Below are positions 37,406 to 45,912 of a stretch of DNA of 64,000 nucleotides, in pieces (position 1 is the stretch's first letter; every line of letters starts with the position of its first letter). The notes below the pieces were generated by a model. The model did not search any database and was not told where the DNA came from. It worked only from the letters and a program-made list of their open reading frames with translations. Source of the stretch: Bradyrhizobium ottawaense (GTDB lineage Bacteria > Pseudomonadota > Alphaproteobacteria > Rhizobiales > Xanthobacteraceae); assembly GCF_900099825.1 (NCBI RefSeq), contig NZ_LT629693.1, positions 4,661,001 through 4,725,000 on the forward strand, written 5' to 3'. The position numbers were made by a program, and so were the translations under genes.

Positions 37406-39420
37406 ATGATTAATTTCCTTGAGCGTATTCTGGATTCGTCGATGTTTTCTCCCCACGGCATTTGCCTGCTTTGGGAGCCCGAACTGATCTGGCTGCATGT
37501 CGTGTCCGACGCGCTGATCGCGCTCGCCTATTTCTCGATTCCGTTCGCGCTCGCGATTTTTGTCCTCAAGCGCCGCGACCTCCGGTTCGGGTGGGTCTAC
37601 TGGTCGTTCGGCATCTTCATCATGGCGTGCGGCCTGACGCATGTGCTGTCGATCTATACGCTCTGGGTGCCGGTTTACGGCATCGAGGGGCTGGTGAAAG
37701 CCGCGACCGCCGCCGCATCGGTATTCACCGCCGGAATGCTGTGGCCGCTGTTGCCGAAACTCCTGACCATTCCGTCGCCGTTTGAATTCCGTCAGGTGCA
37801 GGAGGCGCTCAAGGACGAAGAGATCAAGGCCCGAGATTCCGAAACGCTGCTCGCGCAATTTCGCGCGGCCCAGCGCGCCCAGCGCGAAAGCATGGCGCGG
37901 CTGACGGCGGTGGTAGAAACTGCGCTCGACGGCTTCATCCTGATCGACGCGCGCGGCCGCATCCTGTTGTTCAACCCGGCCTGCGAACGGCTGTTCGGCT
38001 ATCGCGCGACGAGGTCTTCCACGAAAACGTCAAGATGCTGATGCCGCCGGTCTACAGCGAGCATCACGATCGCTATGTCAGCAGCTTCCTGAAAACCGGC
38101 GAGCGCAAGATCATCGGCACTGGGCGCGAGGTGACGGGCCTGCGCAAGGACGGCTCGACCTTTCCGATGGGGCTGTCGGTCGGCGAAGCCAAGCAGGACG
38201 GCGAATCGATCTTTGTCGGAATCGTTCACGACCTGACCGCGCGCAAGCACACCGAGGAGCAGCTTCGCCAATCGCAGAAGATGGAGATCGTGGGCCAGCT
38301 CTCCGGCGGCATCGCCCACGACTTCAATAACCTTCTCACGGTCATGATCGGCAACGCCGAACATCTCGGCGAGCAACTGAAATCGCGGGAGGACCTGCGG
38401 CGGATCGCCGACGACATCTGCCGGTCGGGAGAGCGCGGCGCCGAACTGACGCAACGGCTGCTGGCGTTCAGCCGCCGTCAATTTCTCCAGCCGCTCGCCG
38501 TCGATTGCCACGAACTGCTCGATTCCATGCACAAATTGTTGCGGCGGACGCTGCGGGAGGACATCGAGATCGCGACCGCGTTCAATCCCGGCGCGGTCTT
38601 CGCCTTTGCCGACCGCGCCCAGCTTGAATCGGCGGTGTTGAACCTGGCCTTGAACGCGCAGGACGCCATGCCCTCGGGCGGCAGGCTGACGCTGTCAACC
38701 GACGTCGTCGCGCTCGATGGTTACGAACCGGACGCGCATCCGGAAGTCTCGGCCGGGGACTACGCCCTGATCGCCGTCACCGACAACGGCGAGGGCATGA
38801 CGCCTGACGTGATCGGCCGCGTGTTCGAGCCGTTTTACACCACCAAGGAGGTCGGCAAGGGCTCGGGCCTCGGCTTGAGCATGGTCTACGGATTCGCCAA
38901 GCAGTCGAACGGTCACGTTTCGATTTACAGCGAGCCGGGGCTGGGCACGACGGTGCGCCTCTATTTGCCGCGCGTCGGCACCGCCGTTCCGCGCTCGCCC
39001 GAGCCGGACCTCGCCGATCAGGAAGCCGCTCTGGGGGGCCGCGAGACGATTTTGGTGGCCGAGGACGATCCCTTCGTTCGGGCGTCGGTCGTGCGCCGGC
39101 TCGAGAGCCTCGGCTACACGGTGATCGCTGCGGTTAGCGGCGACGATGCCCTGGGCAAGCTTCGGGCAAACCCCGATATCGACATGCTGTTGACCGATAT
39201 CGTGATGCCGGGTGGCATGAGCGGCTGGGAACTGGCGGATCTGGCCCGGCAAGTCCGTAACAACCTGCCGGTGGCTTTCAGCTCCGGCTACGCGCTGGAA
39301 ACCCTGGTCGAAAAGGGGTTGGCATCGGCGCGATCGATCGTTCTGACCAAGCCCTATCGCAAGGCCGAACTCGCACGCCGGGTCAGGGAAGCCCTGGCGG
39401 CCGGGGCGCCGGCTTCCTGA
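37406..39420 (+). pseudogene. Frameshifted hybrid histidine kinase with ethylene-receptor-like membrane domain
   Basis: Two overlapping frames make one protein. Frame one (37406-38041) has three helices resembling the plant ethylene receptor domain: Asp35 in SDALIALAYFSIP, Tyr42, and Cys75/His79 in CGLTH. A coiled linker and the start of a PAS domain (LFGYRA) follow. After about 38008 the sense continues one frame over (EVFHENVKMLMPP) through the rest of PAS, HisKA ([11 protein letters not shown]), HATPase (DNGEGM, GSGLGLSM) and a receiver (ILVAEDD, LLTDIVMP, LTKPY). Restoring one base near 38008, most simply a G giving R-A-D-E-V, repairs it. Either a true mutation or a sequencing slip; the rest looks undecayed. 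Confidence 0.85.
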
Positions 39421-39524
39421 TCCCGCAGACGCCACATTACAGGGCGTGAGTCCGAAGAGACGGGCACGGCGAGCGGTGTCGCCGCGCTCGCGTCGTTCCT
39501 GGCATCCCTTTGATGCATCCGACT

Positions 39525-39571
39525 AATTATCACCCGGGTAATATTGACACTATTATTATCCGGGTATAATT
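39525..39571 (+). promoter_or_regulatory. Operator pair and sigma-70-like promoter of the MATE gene
   Basis: Two AT-rich half-palindromes around CCGGGT, at 39525-39543 (ATTATCACCCGGGTAATAT) and 39551-39571 (ATTATTATCCGGGTATAATT), flank or overlap TTGACA (39543-39548) and TATAAT (39564-39569, spacer 15). The layout suggests a strong promoter closed by a dimeric repressor of TetR or MarR type. No regulator gene is adjacent. Confidence 0.65.
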
Positions 39572-39643
39572 AGCGTGAGTGGCGCGCCGAGTTGCCGGCC
39601 CGCAAGCCGCCGCGGCGGCCGATCCCTCATGCCGAGAAAACCG

Positions 39644-41011
39644 ATGACCGACCGAACCAACGCCTATACGGGCGATTCCATCCCGCGAACCTTCGCGCGG
39701 ACCGCGCTGCCGATCATGCTACTGACTAGTGTCAACGGCCTGCTGACTGTGGTCGATGCGATGTTTCTCGGCGCCTTTGTCGGGCCTGATGCGCTGACTG
39801 CGGTCACTATGGGGTTTCCGCTCTCGATGCTGATGGTGGCGCTGGCGACGATGATCGCGAGTGGCATGGCGAGCGTACTAGGCCGTCTGCTCGGTGCCGC
39901 CAGGCTCGACGAGGCGCGCAGCATATTCGCCGGCGCGCATGGCCTGTCGTTCTGCGTCAGCGCCGTCGCGATGGCGCTGTTTGCTGTATTCGGCTGGCCG
40001 CTGGCGCTGTCGGTCGCCACGGGCTCGACAGAACTTGCTGTCATGGCGCACAGCTTCCTCAGCGTCACAATTTTCACCTCGCCGCTGCTGTTCCTGCTGT
40101 CGGTGCAATCGGACGCGCTGCGCACCGAGGGGCGAGTCGGCATCATGGCATTCGCTGGCCTCATGGTGACGCTGGCCAATATCGGCTTCAACTATCTCCT
40201 GATCGCGCCGCTCAAGTTCGGCGTCGCGGGCTCTGCCTGGGGCACCGCGCTGGCGCAGGCGATCGCGTTGGCGCTGGTCGTGCTCTATCGCCAGAGCGGC
40301 AGGGCGCGGCTGAGGCTGACGTCCGTAGATCTGGCGTCGTGGCGGACAGGCTGGCGCGAGATGCTGGCGCTCGGCGCGCCGCGTAGCCTTGCCTTCATCG
40401 GCATCGCGGCGGGTGCCGCGGCGACCATCCTGTCGCTGCGGCTCAACGGCGGCGCGCATGCCGACGAGTCGATCGCGGCGTATGGCGTGTTAAGCCGGAT
40501 GATGACCTTTGCCTACTTCCCGCTGCTCGGCATGAGCCTCGCGCTGCAGGCGATGGTCAGCAACAATGCCGGCGCCGGGCTGTGGCTGCGGTCCAACGCC
40601 ACGCTGAAGCTGGCGCTGGCCTGGAGTCTTGCCTATGCCGGCGTCGCCGAGGGCCTGCTGATCCTGTTCCGAAAAGGCCTCGGCGGACTGTTCGTGACCG
40701 ACGTGGTCGTGATCGCCGAGGTCACGCGCATCCTCCCGGTATTCGTCGCCGGCTATTTCTCCTTCGGCCCGATGATGATGATCGCAAACTATTTCCAGAG
40801 CATCGGCGACGTCAGGCGTTCGGCGCTGTTGTCGCTGGCGCGCACCTATCTGTTTGCAATTCCGCTGATCTTCCTCCTGCCGCTCGCGATCGGCGAACAG
40901 GGCATCTGGCTGGCGCTGCCGCTCGCCGACCTGGCGCTGGTGGGCGTGACGCTTGCGGTGCTGAGGGCGCGATCAAGCAAGGCGGAATGGGGGTTGTTCC
41001 ACGGAGCGTGA
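39644..41011 (+). CDS. MATE-family multidrug efflux transporter
   Basis: Inner-membrane exporter of the MATE (NorM/DinF-like) family, coupled to sodium or protons. The 455 residues from ATG 39644 (MTDRTNAY) give about twelve helices in two similar halves; an ATG at 39629 is also possible. Family features include FARTALPIMLL, LGAFVGPDALTAVTMGFP (in part), MASVLGRLLGAARLDEA and FNYLLIAPLKFGVAGSAWGT (in part). The substrate is unknown. The palindromic promoter suggests induction by a ligand. Confidence 0.9.
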   Translation: MTDRTNAYTGDSIPRTFARTALPIMLLTSVNGLLTVVDAMFLGAFVGPDALTAVTMGFPLSMLMVALATMIASGMASVLGRLLGAARLDEARSIFAGAHGLSFCVSAVAMALFAVFGWPLALSVATGSTELAVMAHSFLSVTIFTSPLLFLLSVQSDALRTEGRVGIMAFAGLMVTLANIGFNYLLIAPLKFGVAGSAWGTALAQAIALALVVLYRQSGRARLRLTSVDLASWRTGWREMLALGAPRSLAFIGIAAGAAATILSLRLNGGAHADESIAAYGVLSRMMTFAYFPLLGMSLALQAMVSNNAGAGLWLRSNATLKLALAWSLAYAGVAEGLLILFRKGLGGLFVTDVVVIAEVTRILPVFVAGYFSFGPMMMIANYFQSIGDVRRSALLSLARTYLFAIPLIFLLPLAIGEQGIWLALPLADLALVGVTLAVLRARSSKAEWGLFHGA

Positions 41012-41034
41012 GACCATCGGTCAACGAAAAAAGA

Positions 41035-41067
41035 AGGGCGCGAGCGGCATCACCACGCTCGCGCCCT
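41035..41067. terminator. Hairpin after the MATE gene
   Basis: A perfect 12-bp stem (41035-41046 with 41056-41067) has a 9-base loop. On the plus strand no T-run follows; on the minus strand TCTTTTTTCG follows, but no minus-strand gene ends nearby. It probably ends the MATE message by hairpin alone. Confidence 0.5.
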
Positions 41068-41247
41068 ACGTCGCCGGTCAATGGGGCAGGGGGAATAACC
41101 GGCTGCCGGGATTACGCCGAGCCCCCGAAGTCGTTCCCGCCGGCTAAAATTTTTTCGTACACGGTTAAGTGATTGCGGGTTCCCGAACCGGGTGCGTTCG
41201 AGGCGCGTTGTTGCTCCGATCGCCAATGGGGCGAGGGACAAACCGTC

Positions 41248-41652
41248 ATGTCACATACCTCCAAAGCAATTTTCGGCGTGCTCGCGATTTTGGTCGCGTG
41301 CGGTGCGGTACAACTGGCGTTCGGCCATGACCTGACCGGCATGGGGCGAGCGGCTTCCGCGGCGCCCGAGGCCGTCGGTATCAACCGCGCCGCCAAGGCG
41401 GACCGCGATGCGGTCAAGCCGGCGCCGGCGCAGACCCAGACCTTTGCGCTGCGGATCAACGGCATGCCCGACACCTCGGTGCTGGTGCGGGTGCGCGCCG
41501 TAAAGGACAGCGTCAGCGACGAGGCGCGCAACCGTCCGGTTCCCTCGATGATGAAGTCAGGTGACCGCAAGACGGCCGTTGCCTGCGAGCCCGTCGTCAG
41601 CGTTTTGACCGAGGTGGCAAAGTTGCTACAGCCTGGTCGTTGCGTGACGTGA
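41248..41652 (+). CDS. Hypothetical exported protein
   Basis: Unrecognised 134-residue protein. The ATG at 41248 follows GCGAGGGAC; a frame from 41173 is unsupported. Residues 1-25 form a signal peptide or anchor (KAIFGVLAILVACGAVQLAFG in part). The rest is Ala/Arg-rich with ALRINGMPDTSVLVRVRAV and two cysteines near the end (VACEPVVSV, PGRCVT) that could pair. Probably periplasmic. Confidence 0.65.
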   Translation: MSHTSKAIFGVLAILVACGAVQLAFGHDLTGMGRAASAAPEAVGINRAAKADRDAVKPAPAQTQTFALRINGMPDTSVLVRVRAVKDSVSDEARNRPVPSMMKSGDRKTAVACEPVVSVLTEVAKLLQPGRCVT

Positions 41653-41762
41653 GCCGGCGCTGACGCCACGTACCTGATTTTTCAAAACTCCGGGCGCATC
41701 GCGCCGCGAGATGACTGCTGTTGTTTCAAATTCGAATACCGCCGCGTTGGCAACCACTCTCT

Positions 41763-41883
41763 GCGTCGTCCCGGCGAACGCCGGGACCCATACGCCGCAG
41801 CCGTTGGTGTGGGCAAAATGTTAGCCACCGCTTTTCGCCGATAAATCACGCGGTATGGGTCCCGGCGTTCGCCGGGACGACGC
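41763..41883. repeat. Palindromic repeat (CGTCGTCCC family)
   Basis: The element opens GCGTCGTCCCGGCGAACGCC and closes with the reverse complement (GGCG-TTCGCCGGGACGACGC). Each end is itself a hairpin and carries GGGACCCATA or its complement. A degraded copy interrupts ureF-ureG at 30815-30923. It lies between two convergent genes. Confidence 0.85.
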
Positions 41884-41897
41884 GTGGATGGACTACG

Positions 41898-42335
41898 CTA
41901 CTCCGCCGGCGCTTCGTTCGTGCCCGCCGCGCCGCGGCTCATCATGAAGCCCAGTGCTATGCCGCCGACGGCCAGAATCGGGATCAGCTTCTTGACGCCG
42001 ATCGCGCGCACCACCTGGATGCCGGCGGCGACCAGCATCGGGTCGGCCAGGAAAGTTTGCGCGGTGGATTTTACGGCTTGTTCGGCATGAACCCTGATCT
42101 GCCGTTTGCGCACCATGTACCAGATCGCCGCAATCATCGTGACGACAAAGAAGATCGCTGCACCGGTGAAGCACGCCTGCACCGGGCCGTATTTATCCAG
42201 CACCAGGATGAAGGCCGCCGCGCACAGAAACGACGTGGTGACGAACAGGGCCACGGCAGCGGCCGCCGCCAGCGAGGTCAGCCGCAAGGCGGTGCCGGTC
42301 GAATCCTTGAAGTCATCGATCAATCGCTGAAACAT
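41898..42335 (-). CDS. Small membrane protein, possibly phage holin/superfamily E-like
   Basis: 145 residues from ATG 42335, which follows GAGGCGGG. Two adjacent helices (about 18-42 and 50-72) form a hairpin; a third hydrophobic stretch (about 105-133, VKKLIPILAVGGIALGFMMS in part) precedes a short tail. The layout resembles the actinobacterial holin-X/YqjE-type family, which often travels with DUF883 genes as here. The gap to DUF883 upstream is 121 bases and includes a GATGGCGC/GCGCCATC hairpin. Confidence 0.65.
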   Translation of the reverse strand: MFQRLIDDFKDSTGTALRLTSLAAAAAVALFVTTSFLCAAAFILVLDKYGPVQACFTGAAIFFVVTMIAAIWYMVRKRQIRVHAEQAVKSTAQTFLADPMLVAAGIQVVRAIGVKKLIPILAVGGIALGFMMSRGAAGTNEAPAE

Positions 42336-42456
42336 GGACCCGCCTCGATTTGAATAGAGCGTCAACAAAAGCGACGATGGCGCGCCAGCGGCGCCATCGC
42401 GTGATGAAATCCGGTTTGCTCGCGCGCGTCATCGCGATGCCTGCCGGCGCCAATTC

Positions 42457-42828
42457 TTACCGGCGCCACGTCGCGCCGATCAGAAAGCCGAGACCGATGG
42501 CAAGGCCCACGGTCGCCAGCGGGCGCTGCGTGATGACCTCTTCCAGCGTCTCCTCGATCGACGAGGCGGCATCGTGCGCCGCATCCATCATGGCGCTGCC
42601 GCGCTCCGACATGTCGTCGACGGCTGATTCCGCATTGGCGCGGGCCTGCTTGTAGCCGCGCCGCGCCTGCTTGGTCGCCGTGCCGGCAAAACTGTTGAGC
42701 GCGTCGGTGATCTGGTCGGTCAGGGCAGCGATATCGTTTTTCACGGCGGTTACATCCTTTTCCAGGCGTTCATAGGTCGCTTTGTCAGTCATGTTTTTCA
42801 GTCCAATCTCGCCATCGCTACTCGACAT
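42457..42828 (-). CDS. DUF883 (ElaB/YqjD-type) envelope-associated protein
   Basis: 123-residue protein of the DUF883 family, whose E. coli members ElaB and YqjD are tail-anchored and rise in stationary phase. A long amphipathic helix (about 14-95, YERLEKDVTAVKNDIAAL and SAVDDMSERGSAMMDAAHDA in part) leads to a C-terminal anchor (PLATVGLAIGLGFLIGATWRR in part) with a terminal Arg pair. ATG at 42828 follows GGAG. A perfect sigma-EcfG promoter lies just upstream. Confidence 0.85.
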   Translation of the reverse strand: MSSSDGEIGLKNMTDKATYERLEKDVTAVKNDIAALTDQITDALNSFAGTATKQARRGYKQARANAESAVDDMSERGSAMMDAAHDAASSIEETLEEVITQRPLATVGLAIGLGFLIGATWRR

Positions 42829-42856
42829 CGAAAGCTCCGGGGTTTGCTGGGAGAAA

Positions 42857-42881
42857 AACGTCCCGTTGCTTGGGAAGTTCC
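42857..42881 (-). promoter_or_regulatory. Perfect sigma-EcfG promoter upstream of the DUF883 gene
   Basis: On the minus strand GGAAC (42877-42881), exactly 16 bases, then CGTT (42857-42860). The start codon lies 29 bases beyond the -10 element, leaving room for GGAG and a short leader. This is the consensus used by EcfG, encoded 8 kb away. Confidence 0.85.
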
Positions 42882-42895
42882 CAACCGGAACTGGT

Positions 42896-44092
42896 TTAAT
42901 CGCTTGGCAACTGCGGCGAATTGACCGGCATCAAATGCTCCTTGACGATCAGCGCCACGATCAGGAGCGGCGACGACAGGAACGCGCCCATCGGGCCCCA
43001 CAGCCAGGTCCAGAACGCCAACGCCATGAAGACCGCGAGTGCGTTCAGCGACAGCCTGCGGCCGACGATCGTCGGCGTGATGAAATGGCCTTCGAGGAAG
43101 GCCGCGGCGGCAAATACCACCGGTGCGATCAGGCCGCCGCCGATGGTCGGAAAGCTGACGAGGCCGACCACGACCAGGATCGCAAATGTCGCGATCGGGC
43201 CGATGATCGGGATGTAATTCAAGGTCGCGGCCATCGCGCCGAGGCCTGCCGGATTGGGCATCCCCGTCGCCATGCAGATGACGCCGGTGATGATGCCGAC
43301 GCCGACATTGATCATGGTCACCGTCAGGAGGTAGCTGCCGAGGTGCTCCTCGATCTCGTTAAGGATCCGCAGCGTTCGCAGCCGCACCGGCCGGTCGCCG
43401 AAATTCATGATCATGGCGCGGCGCAGCTCGTGCCAGCTGGCGATGAACAGGATCAGGGTCGGGACGAACAGCAGAAATTCGGTGAAGGTCGGCGACAGGA
43501 ATTCCAGCGTCGGCTGAACCCATTCGAATTTCGGCATCTGGAACGTCGCCAGCGTATCGGACCCGCCCAGCATGCTTTGCAGCTCCTGCCACAGCGCCAG
43601 CGGCCGGTCGAACAGATGGGCTTTTTCCTTCAGTCGCGCGCCGAGCTCGGGAAGGTTGTTGCTCCATTCCATCACCGGCGCGGCGATCAGCCCGAGCATG
43701 AACGTGACGGTGGCGCCGACCGCGATGACGATCAGGACCGCCGCGACGGCGCGCGGAATCCGGTAACGCTCCATCAGGCTCGCGGCTGGCGACAGCATGG
43801 TGCCGATGATGAAAGCCATCGTGATCGGCAGGAAGAACGCCTTCGCGACATAGAGCACCGCCACGACGCAGATGATCAGGAGCGCGACGAGCGCGAACGC
43901 AACCACCTCCGCGCGGCGGATCACCGGCGGCGCTTCGGCCCTGCTGTCGGGCACGGGCGTGCCTTCTGATGCGTTGTGAGGCTGGCGATCGCTGGATTGG
44001 GGCTTCTGGCGTTCGCTGGACGACGGCTTTGCAGGTGGGGCCGCGCTCGGCAAGGGTTTGGTGGGTAAGGGCTTGGTGGGAGTGACGCGCAC
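42896..44092 (-). CDS. AI-2E family transporter (PerM-like permease)
   Basis: Inner-membrane protein of the AI-2 exporter superfamily; members move varied substrates and few are characterised. GTG at 44092 is chosen for its GGAG site; an open frame reaches 44167. The 398 residues have a Pro/Ser-rich N-terminal 65, then about seven helices with the family pattern (FFLPITMAFIIGTMLSP, LPELGARLKEKAH, LGSYLLTVTMINVGVGI, NYIPIIGPI). The final loop ends SPQLPSD. Confidence 0.85.
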   Translation of the reverse strand: MRVTPTKPLPTKPLPSAAPPAKPSSSERQKPQSSDRQPHNASEGTPVPDSRAEAPPVIRRAEVVAFALVALLIICVVAVLYVAKAFFLPITMAFIIGTMLSPAASLMERYRIPRAVAAVLIVIAVGATVTFMLGLIAAPVMEWSNNLPELGARLKEKAHLFDRPLALWQELQSMLGGSDTLATFQMPKFEWVQPTLEFLSPTFTEFLLFVPTLILFIASWHELRRAMIMNFGDRPVRLRTLRILNEIEEHLGSYLLTVTMINVGVGIITGVICMATGMPNPAGLGAMAATLNYIPIIGPIATFAILVVVGLVSFPTIGGGLIAPVVFAAAAFLEGHFITPTIVGRRLSLNALAVFMALAFWTWLWGPMGAFLSSPLLIVALIVKEHLMPVNSPQLPSD

Positions 44093-44250
44093 AATGGTTC
44101 TCCGCCGCACGAGGCGGCAATGACACGGCAGAAACGGCGTCGCTCGCGACCTGAATTCGACCGGCATAACGTCGGGCTACCGCGAAAGTTCCATCGCGGA
44201 AGTGTGAGCATACCGCCGCTTGACAGCGCGCCGTCGCGGTCGAGTCGGAG

Positions 44251-44275
44251 GGAACCGGGGAGCCCCGACCGTGTT
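44251..44275 (+). promoter_or_regulatory. Candidate sigma-EcfG promoter of the L,D-transpeptidase gene
   Basis: GGAAC (44251-44255), 16 bases, then TGTT (44272-44275): one mismatch to GGAAC-N16-CGTT. It lies 45 bases before the start at 44321. Weaker than the two perfect sites, but correctly spaced and placed. Confidence 0.5.
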
Positions 44276-44320
44276 GTTTGGCCAGAGCATCACCTGATGC
44301 AGATCCAACGGGGCAGTGTC

Positions 44321-45115
44321 ATGACACAGTATTTCGCCGCAAGCCGCCGATCTCAATCGCGCGCCGCCAACGCGCTCGTCTTTGTCAGCGCCCTGATGCT
44401 GGCGCCGCTCGCGCTCCCGACCGCGGCCAGCGCCCAGACGCTCGGCTACGCTTCCAACCAGCCGGATGGTTTTCCGACCGATGAAGTGATGACGGCGCCC
44501 GCCGACGGAGGGGCCGTGCCGGAGCGGCTGCGCCGCGCCGTGGTCGCCTTCAACACCGCGGAAGCGCCCGGCACCGTCATCATCGATACCGGCAACACCG
44601 CGCTCTATTACGTGCTCGGTCAGGGCAGGGCCGTTCGTTACGGCGTCGGCGTCGGCCGCGAGGGCTTCACCTGGTCGGGCGTGCAGACCATCACGCGCAA
44701 GGCGGAGTGGCCGGACTGGCATCCGCCGGCCGAGATGGTCGCGCGCCAGCCCTATCTGCCGCGCTTCATGGCCGGTGGGCCCGGCAACCCGCTCGGCGCG
44801 CGGGCGATGTATCTCGGCTCCAGCGAGTACCGCATTCACGGCACCAACGATCCCTCGACGATCGGCAAGTTCGTCTCGTCCGGCTGCATCCGCCTGACCA
44901 ATGAAGACGTCAGCGACCTCTTCAGCCGCGTCAATGTCGGGACCAGGGTCGTGGTGCTGCCCAAGAATGCCTCGGCCAACGCGCCGATCATGGCGCGCGG
45001 TGGCGATACCAAAACCACGATCACGGTTCGTCCAGCCGTATCGCATCCGCGTCCGGCCGTAACCACGCTGCCCTCGGGCCGCCAGGCGATGAACCTGACC
45101 GCGCGGGTCAACTAG
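44321..45115 (+). CDS. L,D-transpeptidase (YkuD/ErfK type)
   Basis: Periplasmic enzyme that forms 3-3 peptidoglycan cross-links or attaches proteins to the wall. The 264 residues from ATG 44321 carry a signal peptide (cleaved near ASAQT), then a YkuD domain with the catalytic core HGTNDP and SSGCIRL (His, Cys and Arg all present). An ATG at 44297 is possible. Such enzymes are multiple in rhizobia, so the exact role is open. A candidate stress promoter precedes it. Confidence 0.9.
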   Translation: MTQYFAASRRSQSRAANALVFVSALMLAPLALPTAASAQTLGYASNQPDGFPTDEVMTAPADGGAVPERLRRAVVAFNTAEAPGTVIIDTGNTALYYVLGQGRAVRYGVGVGREGFTWSGVQTITRKAEWPDWHPPAEMVARQPYLPRFMAGGPGNPLGARAMYLGSSEYRIHGTNDPSTIGKFVSSGCIRLTNEDVSDLFSRVNVGTRVVVLPKNASANAPIMARGGDTKTTITVRPAVSHPRPAVTTLPSGRQAMNLTARVN

Positions 45116-45144
45116 GCCTTCGCGGGCTGTGACAGGAGATGAGT

Positions 45145-45798
45145 ATGGCTGTTCGAACGGGACGATTGGCAGCGTTGGGAGCGGCGGCGCTGCTGTGCGC
45201 CTCCGCGCTGGCCTCGGCAGCCCAGGCGCAGGATTTCTTCTCGGCGCTGTTCGGCGGCATGGGGCGGCGGGCCCCGCAGCCCTATGTCTCGATGCCGTTC
45301 GCGAATGAGGATGGCTCGATCCCGGCGCCGCGCAGCGAGATGCGGCCGCGCTACGCCGGTGGCGGCGGCGGTCAGGCGTATTGCGTGCGTACCTGCGACG
45401 GCCGCTATTTCCCGATTACGGCATCTGACAATCAAAGCCGGGCGGCGTCCTGCAACAGTTTCTGTCCCGCCAGCGAGACCAGGGTGGTCTATGGCAGCAA
45501 CATCGACAGCGCCGCGACCGACAACGGCAAACCCTATTCGGAGCTGCCGAACGCCTTCCGCTATCGCAACGAAATCGTGGCGGGGTGCACCTGTAACGGC
45601 AAGGACCAGATCGGCTTGGCGCCGGTCAAGATCGAGAACGATCCGACGCTGCGCAAGGGCGACATCGTCGCCGGTGAAAACGGCCTCTTGGTCGCCGGCC
45701 GCAGCGCCGACAGACGCGGCGCCGCACTGAACTTCTCGCCCGCCTCAGAGCGCGTGCGCGCCAAGTATGAGCGTATGCCGGTGGTGGCGTCGGAGTGA
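45145..45798 (+). CDS. DUF2865 exported protein
   Basis: Exported protein of 217 residues with a signal peptide (cleaved near AQAQD) and the cysteine pattern typical of DUF2865: CVRTCDGRYFPI, SCNSFCPASETRVVYG and GCTCNGKD, six cysteines likely paired. The ATG at 45145 has a 6-base spacing from ACAGGAG; the ATG at 45139 abuts it. It follows the transpeptidase by 29 bases, so co-transcription is likely. Function unknown, probably envelope. Confidence 0.85.
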   Translation: MAVRTGRLAALGAAALLCASALASAAQAQDFFSALFGGMGRRAPQPYVSMPFANEDGSIPAPRSEMRPRYAGGGGGQAYCVRTCDGRYFPITASDNQSRAASCNSFCPASETRVVYGSNIDSAATDNGKPYSELPNAFRYRNEIVAGCTCNGKDQIGLAPVKIENDPTLRKGDIVAGENGLLVAGRSADRRGAALNFSPASERVRAKYERMPVVASE

Positions 45799-45808
45799 CG
45801 ATGGTGCC

Positions 45809-45895
45809 GTCATGCCCGGGCTTGACCCGGGCATCCACGTCTTATTTGCCTGTGGTGCGAAGGTCGTGGATGGCCGGGACAAGCCCGGCCATGAT
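45809..45895. repeat. Palindromic repeat between the DUF2865 and chemoreceptor genes
   Basis: It runs from GTCATGCCCGGGCTTGACCC to GGCCGGGACAAGCCCGGCCATGA. Both ends are hairpins (CCCGGGC-TTGA-CCCGGG; CCGGG-ACAAG-CCCGG) and the whole is an inverted repeat around ATCCACG/CGTGGAT. It lies between convergent genes. Confidence 0.8.
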
Positions 45896-45912
45896 GAGTG
45901 AGGACGTGTGCC

